A DNA stretch of 64,000 nucleotides from DATBJG01 sp963790545 (GTDB lineage Bacteria > Acidobacteriota > Vicinamibacteria > Vicinamibacterales > JAMQPK01), in the NCBI GenBank assembly GCA_963790545.1, contig CAWBPA010000024.1:744001-808000 (forward strand), read 5' to 3'. This document shows, piece by piece, positions 34,303-43,088 of the stretch (positions within the stretch are counted from its first letter, which is position 1; every line of letters starts with the position of its first letter). The translations under genes were made by a program, and so were the position numbers. Below the pieces are notes generated by a model. That model saw nothing but the letters and a program-made list of their open reading frames with translations. It did not search any database and was not told the DNA's origin.

Positions 34303-36157
34303 CTAGTCCGGTGAGAATTCCATTCGATACGCCTGTGCGTCTTGTACCGCCGCTCGTGGCTGCTCGTCTTTCATCAGGACGTAGTTCTCGATGACGAGGC
34401 AGTCGATGTTCGTCGCAAGGAAACACCTGTACGCGTCCTCGGGCGTGCAGACGATGGGCTCGCCGCGGATGTTGAAACTCGTATTGACGACGACCGGACA
34501 CCCCGTGGTGGCGTGGAACCGGCGGAGCAGGTCGTAGAACCGGCCATGGCGCTCTCGGTCCACGGTTTGAACGCGGGCCGAACCATCCACGTGAGTAACC
34601 GCCGGAATGCTGGATCGCGGCACCGCCACGCGCACCCGTAGATCCGGATCCTCCAGTTGACGCCGCTCTTCGTCGGACAACGCGCGGCGCAGCTCGTCGC
34701 GTACCGGGGCGACCATCAGCATGTACGGGCTGTCCATGTCAGAAGGGGTCACAAACATGGATGCGACCTCTTCGCGCAGGACACAGGGGGCAAACGGACG
34801 AAAGGACTCGCGAAACTTCACCTTGAGGTTGAGCTCCTGCTGAATGCGCGGCGACCGGGGGTCTGCGAGAATGCTCCGCGATCCGAGAGCTCGGGGGCCG
34901 TACTCCATGCGCCCCTGAAACCACCCCACGGTGTTCTCCGCGTCAAGGAGCGAGACAATCCGATCGAGCATCTGACGTTCATCCTCGAACCGCACGTATC
35001 GCGCCCCAATCGAATCGAGGAACAAGCCGATTTCATGCGAGTCATACGCGGGGCCGAGCAGCGATCCCTGCTGACTGTCCTGCGGCTGTGCGGTTCGCGG
35101 CTGTCCGAGCTTGTCGTGCCACACGAGAAGCGCGGCACCCAGGGCACCTCCGGCGTCTCCAGCCGCTGGTTGAACCCAGATGCGCTCAAACGGACCTTCG
35201 CGCAGCAATCGCCCGTTCGCGACACAATTGAGCGCGACCCCACCCGCCATCGTCAGGTTCTTCATCCCCGTGAGATGGTGGGTGTGACGAGCGGCTCGCA
35301 TCACCGCCAGCTCGCAGACCGCCTGGATCGAGGCGGCCAGATCCATGTGCTGCTGGGTAATGAACTCCTCCGAACGCCGTGGCGATCCTCCGAACAACTC
35401 ATGGAACTTCGGGGACGTCATGGTCATACCCTGGCAGTAGTCGAAGTAGGACATGTCCAGCCAGAGTGACCCGTCATCGTGAATGTCGACGAGCTTGTCG
35501 AGGATGACGTCGACATAGCGCGCCCGACCGTAGGGCGCCAGTCCCATGAGCTTGTATTCGCCGGAATTGACCTTGAAGCCGGTGTAATACGTGAACGCCG
35601 AGTACAGCATTCCCAGCGAATGGGGAAAGCGCATCTCATGTGTCAGTTCGAGTTTGTTGCCGCGCCCGATGCCGATGGAACTCGTCGCCCACTCGCCCAC
35701 CGCATCAAGTGTGAGAACCGCCGCTTCCTCGAACGGAGAGGGAAAAAACGCGCTTGCGGCGTGCGAACCGTGATGGTCGGTACACCAGAACTGCCCGGCA
35801 AACCCTGTCAGCGGGCCCGTCAGGAGAAGGTTGGGAAGATCGAGCTTGAGGCCGGCCCACTGGCGGATTGCCGCGCTGAACGATCGGTACCCCTGTGGAG
35901 CGTACGAAAGATAGGTCTCGAGCAGGCGTTCGAATTTCTGTTTGGGTTGCTCGTAGAACACCAGATGGTCAATCGAGGAGACGCCGAGATCGGCTGCGTC
36001 AAGGCAGTACCTGGATCGCACGCTGGGGGAATCGAGCGTCGCCCTTCTGTCGGGTAAAGCGTTCCTCCTGGACGGCGGCCACGATTTCGCCGTCACGAAG
36101 GAGCGCTGCGGCGGAGTCGTGATAGAACGCCGAAATGCCGAGGATGTGCGTGCTCAT
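34303..36157 (-). CDS. carbamoyltransferase (NodU/TobZ family), +1 frameshift
   Basis: About 618 residues after repair. The true start is the ATG at 36157 (ILGISAFYHDSAAALLRDGE, AVQEERFTRQKGD), in a different frame from the rest. Deleting one base of the CC doublet at 36010-36011 gives AIQYCLDAADLGVSSID and joins the frames. The Kae1-like domain has FWCTDHHGSHAASAFFPSPF, NSGEYKLMGLAPYG and MAGGVALNCVANGRL; the C-terminal domain has GRMEYGPRALGSRSILADPR, FRPFAPCVL and NTSFNIRGEPIVCTP. It carbamoylates a sugar or natural-product hydroxyl using carbamoyl phosphate and ATP. It is grouped with SxtJ-like and SGNH genes. Confidence 0.93.
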
Positions 36158-36160
36158 GAT

Positions 36161-37462
36161 CTACGCGCCGGCGGCCGCGGATTGGTCCGATCCGTCCGAT
36201 CCGCGTTCGGCAATGGTGTCTCGATAGACCTGGAGATACCGGCGGGCCTGGACGTCCAGGCCGTGCTCGGCAACGGCGATTTCGCGGCATTGCCTGGCCA
36301 TGCGGGCCCTGCGAACATCGTTCTCGAGCATCTGCACGAGGGCGTCGCACAGGGCTGGTGCGGTGACAGCCGATGCCACGGCGCCTGCGACACCCGGACG
36401 CAGCACTTCCTTGAGGCCACCCACGTCGAAGCCGACAACCGGTGTGCCGCACGACATGCTCTCGAGAGCCACCAACCCGAACGACTCGCCCCGACTGGCA
36501 CTGATGAAGACGTCGGCGGCCGAGTACGCAATCGCCTTCATGCGATCGCTGCCGACGTAACCGAGTCCCACGACCGGCACGCCCGTCAATTCCGCCAACC
36601 GCTCACCGCCCTGCCCCATCAGCAGCAGCACTGTGTTGATCTTGAGGTGATCGGGCAGGTCCCGGAGCGCGTCGATTAACAGATCGACACCTTTGGCTTT
36701 GTTTGGTGCACCGGTGCGGGGATCGTCAATCCGCGTGCACGCAAACCCCAGCACACGGCTGTTGGAGGCAATGCCGAGTGCAGCCCTGGCCGACGCGCGT
36801 CCAACGGGACGGAACACGCTGGTGTCTACGCCATGCGGGATGTAGAAAATGGGAAATTCGTTCAGAAAGCTTTGCCTGGCAGACATCACCATCCACTGGC
36901 TCGGCGCCACCACCGATAGCCGCGACCGTCCAAACGCCCAGGACTTGAGGCGCCATTCGAGATGCGTCGCATCGCGGCTCACCGACGGATAGGCATTCGG
37001 ATACGGGCAGCGACCGCATCCCTGAATCCAGCGGTCGCAGTCCTGACTGTTCGCACAATGCCCCGTGAACGGCCACATGTCGTGCAGCGTGAGCACCGCA
37101 GGTTTGTGCCTGGTCAGCGATGGCAACGCCAGATAGTTGAAGAACCCGCCGTGGATGCAGTGAAAGTCCAGGACGTCCGCTCGCCGATACGCCTCGAGTC
37201 GTGGAATCTTGAACGTTCCAAGGCGATGGACGTCGTTCAAGCCGATCTGTCTCGTGATTCGGCGAAGCGACGCCTCGAGACCGCTGAGCCCCGACGCGCC
37301 GGGAATCGTGGCAGCTTCTGCTGCGGGGCCGTTTCGCGTGGCACAGAGGACTTGTGACTCGACGCCCTGTTCCCGCAACGATCGACGCAGGCGACGCATC
37401 GAGATGAGGCCGCCGGCTTCGGTCGCGTGCTGATCGGTGGAATGAACGAACAACACGTTCAC
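36161..37462 (-). CDS. glycosyltransferase family 4
   Basis: A 433-residue GT-B enzyme. N-terminal MNVLFVHSTDQHATEAGG is the acceptor-side Rossmann start. TLHDMWPFTGHCANSQDCD with several Cys pairs is typical of a GT4 subgroup found in capsule loci. The donor side has IFYIPHGVDTSVFRP, LLLMGQGGERL and the EX7E-like SRGESFGLVALESMSCGTPV. It transfers an activated sugar to a lipid-linked acceptor; the sugar is unknown. It sits 3 bases before the carbamoyltransferase start. Frame intact. Confidence 0.92.
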   Translation of the reverse strand: MNVLFVHSTDQHATEAGGLISMRRLRRSLREQGVESQVLCATRNGPAAEAATIPGASGLSGLEASLRRITRQIGLNDVHRLGTFKIPRLEAYRRADVLDFHCIHGGFFNYLALPSLTRHKPAVLTLHDMWPFTGHCANSQDCDRWIQGCGRCPYPNAYPSVSRDATHLEWRLKSWAFGRSRLSVVAPSQWMVMSARQSFLNEFPIFYIPHGVDTSVFRPVGRASARAALGIASNSRVLGFACTRIDDPRTGAPNKAKGVDLLIDALRDLPDHLKINTVLLLMGQGGERLAELTGVPVVGLGYVGSDRMKAIAYSAADVFISASRGESFGLVALESMSCGTPVVGFDVGGLKEVLRPGVAGAVASAVTAPALCDALVQMLENDVRRARMARQCREIAVAEHGLDVQARRYLQVYRDTIAERGSDGSDQSAAAGA

Positions 37463-37513
37463 GCGCGCGCTCCGCAGGTAAACGAGTTACCACGAGGGTC
37501 ACAGAGGCGCCGT

Positions 37514-38338
37514 TCACACATACAGTTCCTCGATCGTGGAATGGTCCGCGCCGGTTGGTGAATCGGGGTGCAAGATTCGCCAGGGCGCTTTGCCCGTCGC
37601 CCACAAATCGTCGAGGTAGTTCTTCTCTTTGATCGTGTCCATGCACGACCAGAAGCCCGCGTGCTGATAGCCCATCAGCTCGCCGTCTCGGGCAAGCGCT
37701 TCCACGGGCTCCCGTTCCCACACCGTCTTATCGCCGGCGATGTAGTCGATGGCTCGGGAGTGGAGGACGAAAAAGCCACCGTTGATCCAGCCCTCGCTGA
37801 ACTGCGGCTTCTCGTAGAACGACACGACCTGATCGCCGTTGAAACTCAGGCGGCCAAAGCGCTCGGGAGAGCGCACGGAAGTCACCGTCGCGAGCTTGCC
37901 ATGCGACTCATGAAAGGCCAGCAGCGCACGAAGATCGATGTCTGCGACGCCATCGCCGTACGTGAGCATGAACGTCTCGTCCTCGCCCAGCCACTCTCGC
38001 AGACGTTTCAGTCGCCCGCCCGTCTGCGTATGGAGGCCTGTATCGACCAGGTGCACACGCCACGGCAGGCGCTGCCGGTTGTAGACCCTGGTCTGGCCGG
38101 TTGCGAGATCGATCGACAGGTCGTTGTTGATGGCCGCGAAGTTGAGGAAGTAGCTCCTGATGACTTCGGCTTTGTACCCGAGCGCGAGCAGGAACTCGGT
38201 AATCCCGTGGGCCGCGAAGATGTGCATGATGTGCCACAGGATCGGGCGGCCGCCGATTTCGACCATCGGCTTCGGCTTCAGCACGGTCTCTTCGGCGAGG
38301 CGAGAACCCAGGCCACCGGCCAGGATGACGGCCTTCAT
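37514..38338 (-). CDS. rfbF: glucose-1-phosphate cytidylyltransferase
   Basis: The start at 38338 (MKAVILAGGLGSRLAEETVLKPKPMVEIG) fits the family; the upstream extension is not conserved. A 274-residue protein with PILWHIMHIFAAHGITEFLLALGYK, MLTYGDGVADID, GWINGGFFVLHSRAIDYI and the tail GFWSCMDTIKEKNYLDDLW, all diagnostic of RfbF. It makes CDP-glucose from CTP and glucose-1-P, first step to CDP-dideoxyhexoses. rfbG and rfbH are not in the window, so the pathway is completed elsewhere or CDP-glucose is used otherwise. Confidence 0.94.
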   Translation of the reverse strand: MKAVILAGGLGSRLAEETVLKPKPMVEIGGRPILWHIMHIFAAHGITEFLLALGYKAEVIRSYFLNFAAINNDLSIDLATGQTRVYNRQRLPWRVHLVDTGLHTQTGGRLKRLREWLGEDETFMLTYGDGVADIDLRALLAFHESHGKLATVTSVRSPERFGRLSFNGDQVVSFYEKPQFSEGWINGGFFVLHSRAIDYIAGDKTVWEREPVEALARDGELMGYQHAGFWSCMDTIKEKNYLDDLWATGKAPWRILHPDSPTGADHSTIEELYV

Positions 38339-38686
38339 GCGTTGAACCCTCCAGCGGGAACGCACGCCCTCCCGCTCCGAGCGCCCGTGCTCGGTCAAAC
38401 GGAAGGACGGTGTCCACAGCTGGAGCAAGGACCCAGCCAGAACGCTACCCGGGTGCCATGCCGTAAGATATTGAAATATAGGCGCTTATAGAACAGGACC
38501 TCTCCCGGCGACCGCGGGCAGGCCCACGAAGGCCGCTCGGAGAAGATCTTTAGTCATTCGCAGACCAGACGACCGTGGCTGCCGACTGCCAGGAGCGCAG
38601 GAAATGCTGATCAATCTTGTGGCGACGTACTTGCTTTGCACCAGTTAGGGTCCGTGACAACGTGCGGCACCCATCGTCTGCAACAG
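38339..38686. other. divergent intergenic region
   Basis: About 350 bases between rfbF (-) and a GT2 gene (+). An AT-rich patch (38464-38494, GATATTGAAATATAGGCGCTTATAG) stands out in otherwise GC-rich DNA and is the likely promoter zone; exact boxes are not clear. No gene and no repeat seen. Confidence 0.5.
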
Positions 38687-39601
38687 ATGGCCACTCGTCC
38701 CCGGCTCACCATCGGACTGCCGGTCTACAACGGCGGGCGTTATCTTCGAGACGCGCTCGACTCGCTCCTTGCGCAGACGTTCCGCGATTTCGTGCTCATC
38801 ATTTCCGACAACGGTTCCACCGACGACACGCAGGCTATTTGCGAGGAATATGCGCGTCGCGATGACCGGATCCAGTATCGGCGGCAGACCGAAAACCGTG
38901 GCGCATCCTGGAATTTTCGTCACGTGTTCGATCTGGCCGAGACCGAGTACTTCAAGTGGAGCTGCCACGACGATGTGTGTCGTCCGGAGTTTGTGGAGCG
39001 TTGCGTCGAGGTTCTGGATCGTGACCCCGGGATCACGCTCTGTTTCTCGAAATCCAGCCTGATCGACGAGCACGGTCGGCTCATTGGACCTTACGACAAT
39101 CGGTGTCTCCCGACAGCGTCGAGCGCCCACGAGCGGCTCTCGGAGGTGTTGTCGCGTCTCGGCCTCTGTCACATGCAATTCGGGGTCATTCGCACCGCCG
39201 TCCTCGCACGCACGTCGCTCATCGCCGACCATCCCGGCGCCGACCGGATCATGATTGCCCAGCTGGCGCTGCTCGGCCGCTTCCACGAAGTTCCTGATCG
39301 TCTCTTCGAGCGCAGAGATCACCCATCGATGTCGGGGCGTGCCCATGCCACGGCTGGCGCGCTTGCCGCGTGGTACAACCCGGTCGGCCGGCACAAATCG
39401 AAGCTTCTCAAGTGGCGCGTGCTGACCATGCTCTCCACGTCCATCTTCGACGGCAACCTGTCTCTCCGCGAGAAGCTGCTCTGCGAGTTGCGCCTCGCGC
39501 GCTGGTGTCGCTGGCAATGGGAAGCGATGCTGGGTGAGCTGTGGGCCGCCCGCGACATGCTGTTCGATCGTCTGCCGTCTTCGCCAGAGAGGTCCCGGTG
39601 A
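38687..39601 (+). CDS. glycosyltransferase family 2
   Basis: The ATG at 38687 (MATRPRLTIGLPVYNGGRYL) begins a 304-residue GT-A protein; the 17 upstream codons are non-conserved. SLLAQTFRDFVLIISDNGSTDDT and FKWSCHDDVCRPEFVER supply the nucleotide-sugar-binding residues and the DxD-like HDD. The C-terminal ~80 residues are basic and Trp-rich (ARWCRWQWEAMLGELWAARD). It is translationally coupled to the next gene by GTGA. It transfers a sugar in glycan assembly; specificity unknown. Confidence 0.9.
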   Translation: MATRPRLTIGLPVYNGGRYLRDALDSLLAQTFRDFVLIISDNGSTDDTQAICEEYARRDDRIQYRRQTENRGASWNFRHVFDLAETEYFKWSCHDDVCRPEFVERCVEVLDRDPGITLCFSKSSLIDEHGRLIGPYDNRCLPTASSAHERLSEVLSRLGLCHMQFGVIRTAVLARTSLIADHPGADRIMIAQLALLGRFHEVPDRLFERRDHPSMSGRAHATAGALAAWYNPVGRHKSKLLKWRVLTMLSTSIFDGNLSLREKLLCELRLARWCRWQWEAMLGELWAARDMLFDRLPSSPERSR

Positions 39602-40575
39602 CGGCGCAAGGTCTGCCGTCCTGGCTTCAGCCCGCCATCGGTCGCAAATCTGCCGTCCGGCGGGCCGCGCGGCGGCTTCTCGGATTGCAGAAGCCGGCTC
39701 GTAAGCTGGCGGAATGGTCCATTGGCATTTACGGCGGCACGAGCCCGTTCGATCTTGCCCCGCTGAAAGACGTCCAGAACCCCGTCCTCACGTGCCGGGA
39801 TATATCCGACGTCGACGCCGAACTGGTGGCCGATCCGTTCATGATTCAGGTCGACGGGTCGTGGTTCATGTTCTTTGAGGTGCAGGGCGGACGCGCGCGC
39901 AAAGGATCGATAGGCCTGGCCACGAGCTCGAACGGGCTGACATGGCACTACGAACGAATCGTGCTGACCGAGCCATGGCACTTGTCATACCCGTACGTAT
40001 TTCGTGAGGGCACGGACCTGTTCATGGTGCCCGAAAGCTGCGAAGCTCGGACGGTCCGGTTGTACAGGGCCACGAATTTCCCGTATCGATGGGAACGTGT
40101 TCACACGCTCCTCGACGGCGTTGAATTTGCCGACGTCTCGCCGTTCTGCTATCAGGGAGGCTGGTGGCTGTTTGCGAGTTCGGGAGAACCACGGCGACGC
40201 GCGGACAATCTGCATCTCTACGGCGCCGAACGCTTGACCGGCCCGTGGCAGGAGCATCCCATGAGCCCCGTCATTCAGAATGACGCCCGGCGCGCGAGGC
40301 CTGGCGGGAGGGTTCTCGTTCATGAAGACCGCGTGTACCGGTTCGCGCAGGACTGTTATCAAGCCTACGGGTTGGAAATTCGAGCGTTCGAGATTACAAC
40401 GCTCACCCCACAGGTCTACGAAGAGCGCGAACTGGCGGCCAATCCCGTCATCACCGCCAGCGGCACCGGCTGGAATGGCACCGGGATGCATCACATTGAC
40501 CCTCACCAGTCCGTCGATGGTTCCTGGTTCGCGTCTGTCGACGGCCGGCGCGCTAGAGTTCCACTTGCTTATTAG
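39598..40575 (+). CDS. GINT1-N/GH43-like five-bladed propeller protein
   Basis: A 325-residue protein starting at GTG in the GTGA overlap with the GT2 stop. It resembles the N-terminal domain of glucosamine inositolphosphorylceramide transferase, a GH43-like propeller: VADPFMIQVDGSWFMFFEVQ, GSIGLATSSNGLTWHYERIVL, HLSYPYVFREGTDLFMVPES, FPYRWERVHTLLDG and AQDCYQAYGLEIRAFEI. Bacterial relatives sit in capsule and LPS loci and are presumed to act on glycans. The C-terminus (GTGWNGTGMHHIDPH) is family-typical. Catalytic role not established. Confidence 0.82.
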   Translation: MTAQGLPSWLQPAIGRKSAVRRAARRLLGLQKPARKLAEWSIGIYGGTSPFDLAPLKDVQNPVLTCRDISDVDAELVADPFMIQVDGSWFMFFEVQGGRARKGSIGLATSSNGLTWHYERIVLTEPWHLSYPYVFREGTDLFMVPESCEARTVRLYRATNFPYRWERVHTLLDGVEFADVSPFCYQGGWWLFASSGEPRRRADNLHLYGAERLTGPWQEHPMSPVIQNDARRARPGGRVLVHEDRVYRFAQDCYQAYGLEIRAFEITTLTPQVYEERELAANPVITASGTGWNGTGMHHIDPHQSVDGSWFASVDGRRARVPLAY

Positions 40576-41617
40576 CCGCGTCGACACTCTGGACCAGTTC
40601 GATCGGCTCAAGGAGAGCTGGTCGGCCGCCTACGCCACCGACGCTCACGCAACCGTCTTTGTCTCGTGGGCCTGGCTTCGGGGATGGTTTGCCGCCACCC
40701 CCTACAAGTGGTTTGTGCTGGTCGGCAGGCGCAACAACAACTCCTCACCCGTCGCTTTCCTCCCTCTGGCTCTGGACGGGCACCGGCTGCTGATGGGAGG
40801 AAATCCTCTGGCCGACTACACCGGCTTCGTGTGTGCTTCCAATCACGAGGACGAAGCGGTTGCCGGGTTCGCTGCCTATATCCGGCGACGAGTGCAGTGG
40901 GAAAAGTTCTATCTGAGAAACGTCCTCGACGGGCGGGTCGATCGATTTCTCGAACAGTTTGCGGGTGCGAAATTCTCCGTCGAAGTGAAGGCCCAGACCT
41001 CGTGCCCTCACGTCCGTCTCCCCGACACCTGGGAGCAGTACTTGCGGGAAACCGTGGGCCCCACGACAGCCAGAGACATTAAGCGTTCGCTGAAGAAGGT
41101 CGGCGAAGTCGATCGATTCCGCGTGACCTGTGCGGGGCTCGACGATCTGGATACCCACGTTGAAACCCTTCTCGACCACTGGCAGGCGCGGTGGGGCTGC
41201 CCTGATTACTATCGGGATGGGTTCCGCGAAATCTTCCGTCGCTCCTTCGAGGACAACCGGCTGTGGTTGTCAATTCTCTGGGACGGCCCGAAGCCCATTG
41301 GCGCGCTGTCGGCCTTTCTCGATCCGGTGCAAAAGACCATGACGGCGTGCATCACGAGCAGCGACCGGACGTATGCGCAGCTCAGGCCGGGCAAGGTCGT
41401 CTATGCCTACGCGATTCGGTACGCGATTGAGCACGGGTACCAGATTTTCGACTTTACGCGGGGCAACGAGGATTACAAGTTTTCTTTTGGCGCCGTGGAA
41501 CGGTTCAGCCCGAGCATTGCGATTGCCCGCACCGGGTTCCCGGTCACCGCCCGCAGGTTCGTCCGGCGGCTGCAGCGCTATCTCGAGCCTGCCAACTCGT
41601 ACGCACCGACGTCGTAG
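40517..41617 (+). CDS. GNAT/CelD-type (Acetyltransf_6) acyltransferase
   Basis: About 366 residues. The start is uncertain: an ATG at 40517 is used, but homology-like sequence begins near FHLLISRVDTLDQF. It has FVSWAWLRGWFAATPYKWFVLVG, VGPTTARDIKRSLKKVGE, GALSAFLDPVQKTMTACIT and YAIEHGYQIFDFTRGNEDYKFSFGA, matching the BcsL/CelD-like GNAT group common in polysaccharide loci. It probably N- or O-acylates a sugar. The 3' end overlaps the convergent beta-helix gene by 40 bases. Confidence 0.85.
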   Translation: MVPGSRLSTAGALEFHLLISRVDTLDQFDRLKESWSAAYATDAHATVFVSWAWLRGWFAATPYKWFVLVGRRNNNSSPVAFLPLALDGHRLLMGGNPLADYTGFVCASNHEDEAVAGFAAYIRRRVQWEKFYLRNVLDGRVDRFLEQFAGAKFSVEVKAQTSCPHVRLPDTWEQYLRETVGPTTARDIKRSLKKVGEVDRFRVTCAGLDDLDTHVETLLDHWQARWGCPDYYRDGFREIFRRSFEDNRLWLSILWDGPKPIGALSAFLDPVQKTMTACITSSDRTYAQLRPGKVVYAYAIRYAIEHGYQIFDFTRGNEDYKFSFGAVERFSPSIAIARTGFPVTARRFVRRLQRYLEPANSYAPTS

Positions 41618-42888
41618 CCGGCGCCTTGCGGACGCCGCGTCCCGTCCCGATCGACCACCACGCTCGTCTGTTGACCGGCGTCAACGGCAGGTGACCCGGG
41701 CACGAGCCGATAATCGCCATCGGCGGCGTTCCTGAATGCCTTCGGCCCAACGGCGAGGTTGCTCGGGCCACTGACTTCTTCCGGAAGCTCATCGGCCAGA
41801 AACAGCAGGTTGCGTGTATTGAATGCCTCCTTGACCGCTTCTGCCTTGTGGAACGCGCGGCCGACGCGGCCGAACGTGCTGTTCCACAGCTGGATTCGTT
41901 CGATGTTGTCTTCGTAGCGAACGCCAATGTCCACGCGATCGATGACCGCATTCTGGATGTCGACGAGGGCGGGGCCACGCAGGCGAAATGCGATTTCGGA
42001 ATCGGTGACGGTCACCCGATCGACGACGGCATGAACCAGTTCCTTGAGGTTGAACGCGGCCATGTGACGGACGAGCGGTCCCCTGAAGCCTCTCGCAACC
42101 GTGTCACGGATGGTGATCGATCCCCGGCCGCTCGTAGTCGAGGTCTTTGTGTCGATGGCGTTCTCGCCGGGCACGACTCCCACGGCAAACCCGTTTTCAG
42201 GTTCTTCGAGCGGGCGGAGCCAGAAGAGGCACCGTTCAACGGTCACGTGGTTCCAGCCGGGCGCCGCGCGTGCGGGGTCGAGTTGCAGGCCGTCGCCCGA
42301 GAACGTGTGGAACTCGCTATCACGAATCGTGAAGTTCTGGATGGCGCCCGCCACGACGGCGTGGGCGTCGGTTCGTCCCGATGCAGCGTTCAAACAGTGG
42401 TGGACGAGCGAACGCTCGATCAGCACATCATGCGGCGATCCGATATCGATGCAATCGCGAGTCGAGTGGCGCACTTCAACCTGCCGCAGCACCAGGTAGT
42501 GGGCAGCGGTCCGAACCTTGACTGCATCGCTTTGTGCGTACTGCGCATCGAACACCATGCCCTCAAACACGTGGTGGGCATGCTCGATGGTGAGAACCGT
42601 GTCTCGACTCGTGACAATGACATCGCCTGAAACACTGCGGACCACAATCGGTGCCCCCGGCGAGCCGTCTCGCGCTGTCCGGAGCGTTTCGAGGTAAACG
42701 CCCGGGCGCACGTTGACGACGTCTCCAGGTCCGGCGAGATCGAGCGCCTGCTGGATGCGACCAAACGGGTTCGGGCTCGTGCCTGAACCGTGCTCATCGG
42801 CCGCGACGAACCATTCGGTCGCCATGGCGGCCCGCGGCGCTGCGAGCAGACACAACGCCACCAGCAACAGTCGAGCCCAGACGCGCAT
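41578..42888 (-). CDS. secreted right-handed parallel beta-helix protein
   Basis: The start at 42888 gives 436 residues with a signal peptide (VWARLLLVALCLLAAPRAAMA). Mature protein: TSPNPFGRIQQALDLAGPGDVVNVRPGVY, then many short beta-strand coils (VIVTSRDTVLTIEHAHHVFEG, RDCIDIGSPHDVLIERSLVHHCLNA, FTIRDSEFHTFSGDGLQLD), typical of a PbH1 pectate-lyase-like solenoid, with a closing AVDAGQ..DRDGTRRPQGAGYDVGAYE. It is likely a polysaccharide lyase or binding protein acting on the exported polymer and is the last gene of the long leftward operon. Confidence 0.88.
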   Translation of the reverse strand: MRVWARLLLVALCLLAAPRAAMATEWFVAADEHGSGTSPNPFGRIQQALDLAGPGDVVNVRPGVYLETLRTARDGSPGAPIVVRSVSGDVIVTSRDTVLTIEHAHHVFEGMVFDAQYAQSDAVKVRTAAHYLVLRQVEVRHSTRDCIDIGSPHDVLIERSLVHHCLNAASGRTDAHAVVAGAIQNFTIRDSEFHTFSGDGLQLDPARAAPGWNHVTVERCLFWLRPLEEPENGFAVGVVPGENAIDTKTSTTSGRGSITIRDTVARGFRGPLVRHMAAFNLKELVHAVVDRVTVTDSEIAFRLRGPALVDIQNAVIDRVDIGVRYEDNIERIQLWNSTFGRVGRAFHKAEAVKEAFNTRNLLFLADELPEEVSGPSNLAVGPKAFRNAADGDYRLVPGSPAVDAGQQTSVVVDRDGTRRPQGAGYDVGAYELAGSR

Positions 42889-42958
42889 AGTGTCTCTTTG
42901 CTTGGAAGACATTCGTGTCTTGGCGAAGCCTTCAGCTGTCAGCTATCAGCCGCCACAC

Positions 42959-43050
42959 GGCGGACCTAAAGGTCCGCCCTACGTACTGTCAGCTATCCTC
43001 GTCCTGTCAGCTATCAGCCACAGTACGTAGGCCGGACCTTCAGGTCCGGC
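42959..43050. repeat. REP-like palindrome pair with CTGTCAGCTATCAG direct repeats
   Basis: GGCGGACCT-AA-AGGTCCGCC (42959-42978) and GCCGGACCT-TC-AGGTCCGGC (43031-43050), both abutting TACGTA. Around them are three near-copies of CTGTCAGCTATC plus an inverted GGCTGACAGCTGA (43068-43080). It occupies the gap between two minus-strand genes and may form a strong hairpin in the operon mRNA. Confidence 0.88.
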
Positions 43051-43088
43051 GCTGGCCGACGTCCGACGGCTGACAGCTGACCGCTGCG

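Noticed and set aside
31990..36011. Link between frameshift sites and CCWGG (Dcm) methylation
   Set aside because: Two of thirteen sites lie in CCAGG/CCTGG, but the rest do not, so the context is not explanatory.
19099..43050. CRISPR array
   Set aside because: The palindromes are dispersed over 24 kb, not regularly spaced, and no cas gene is present.
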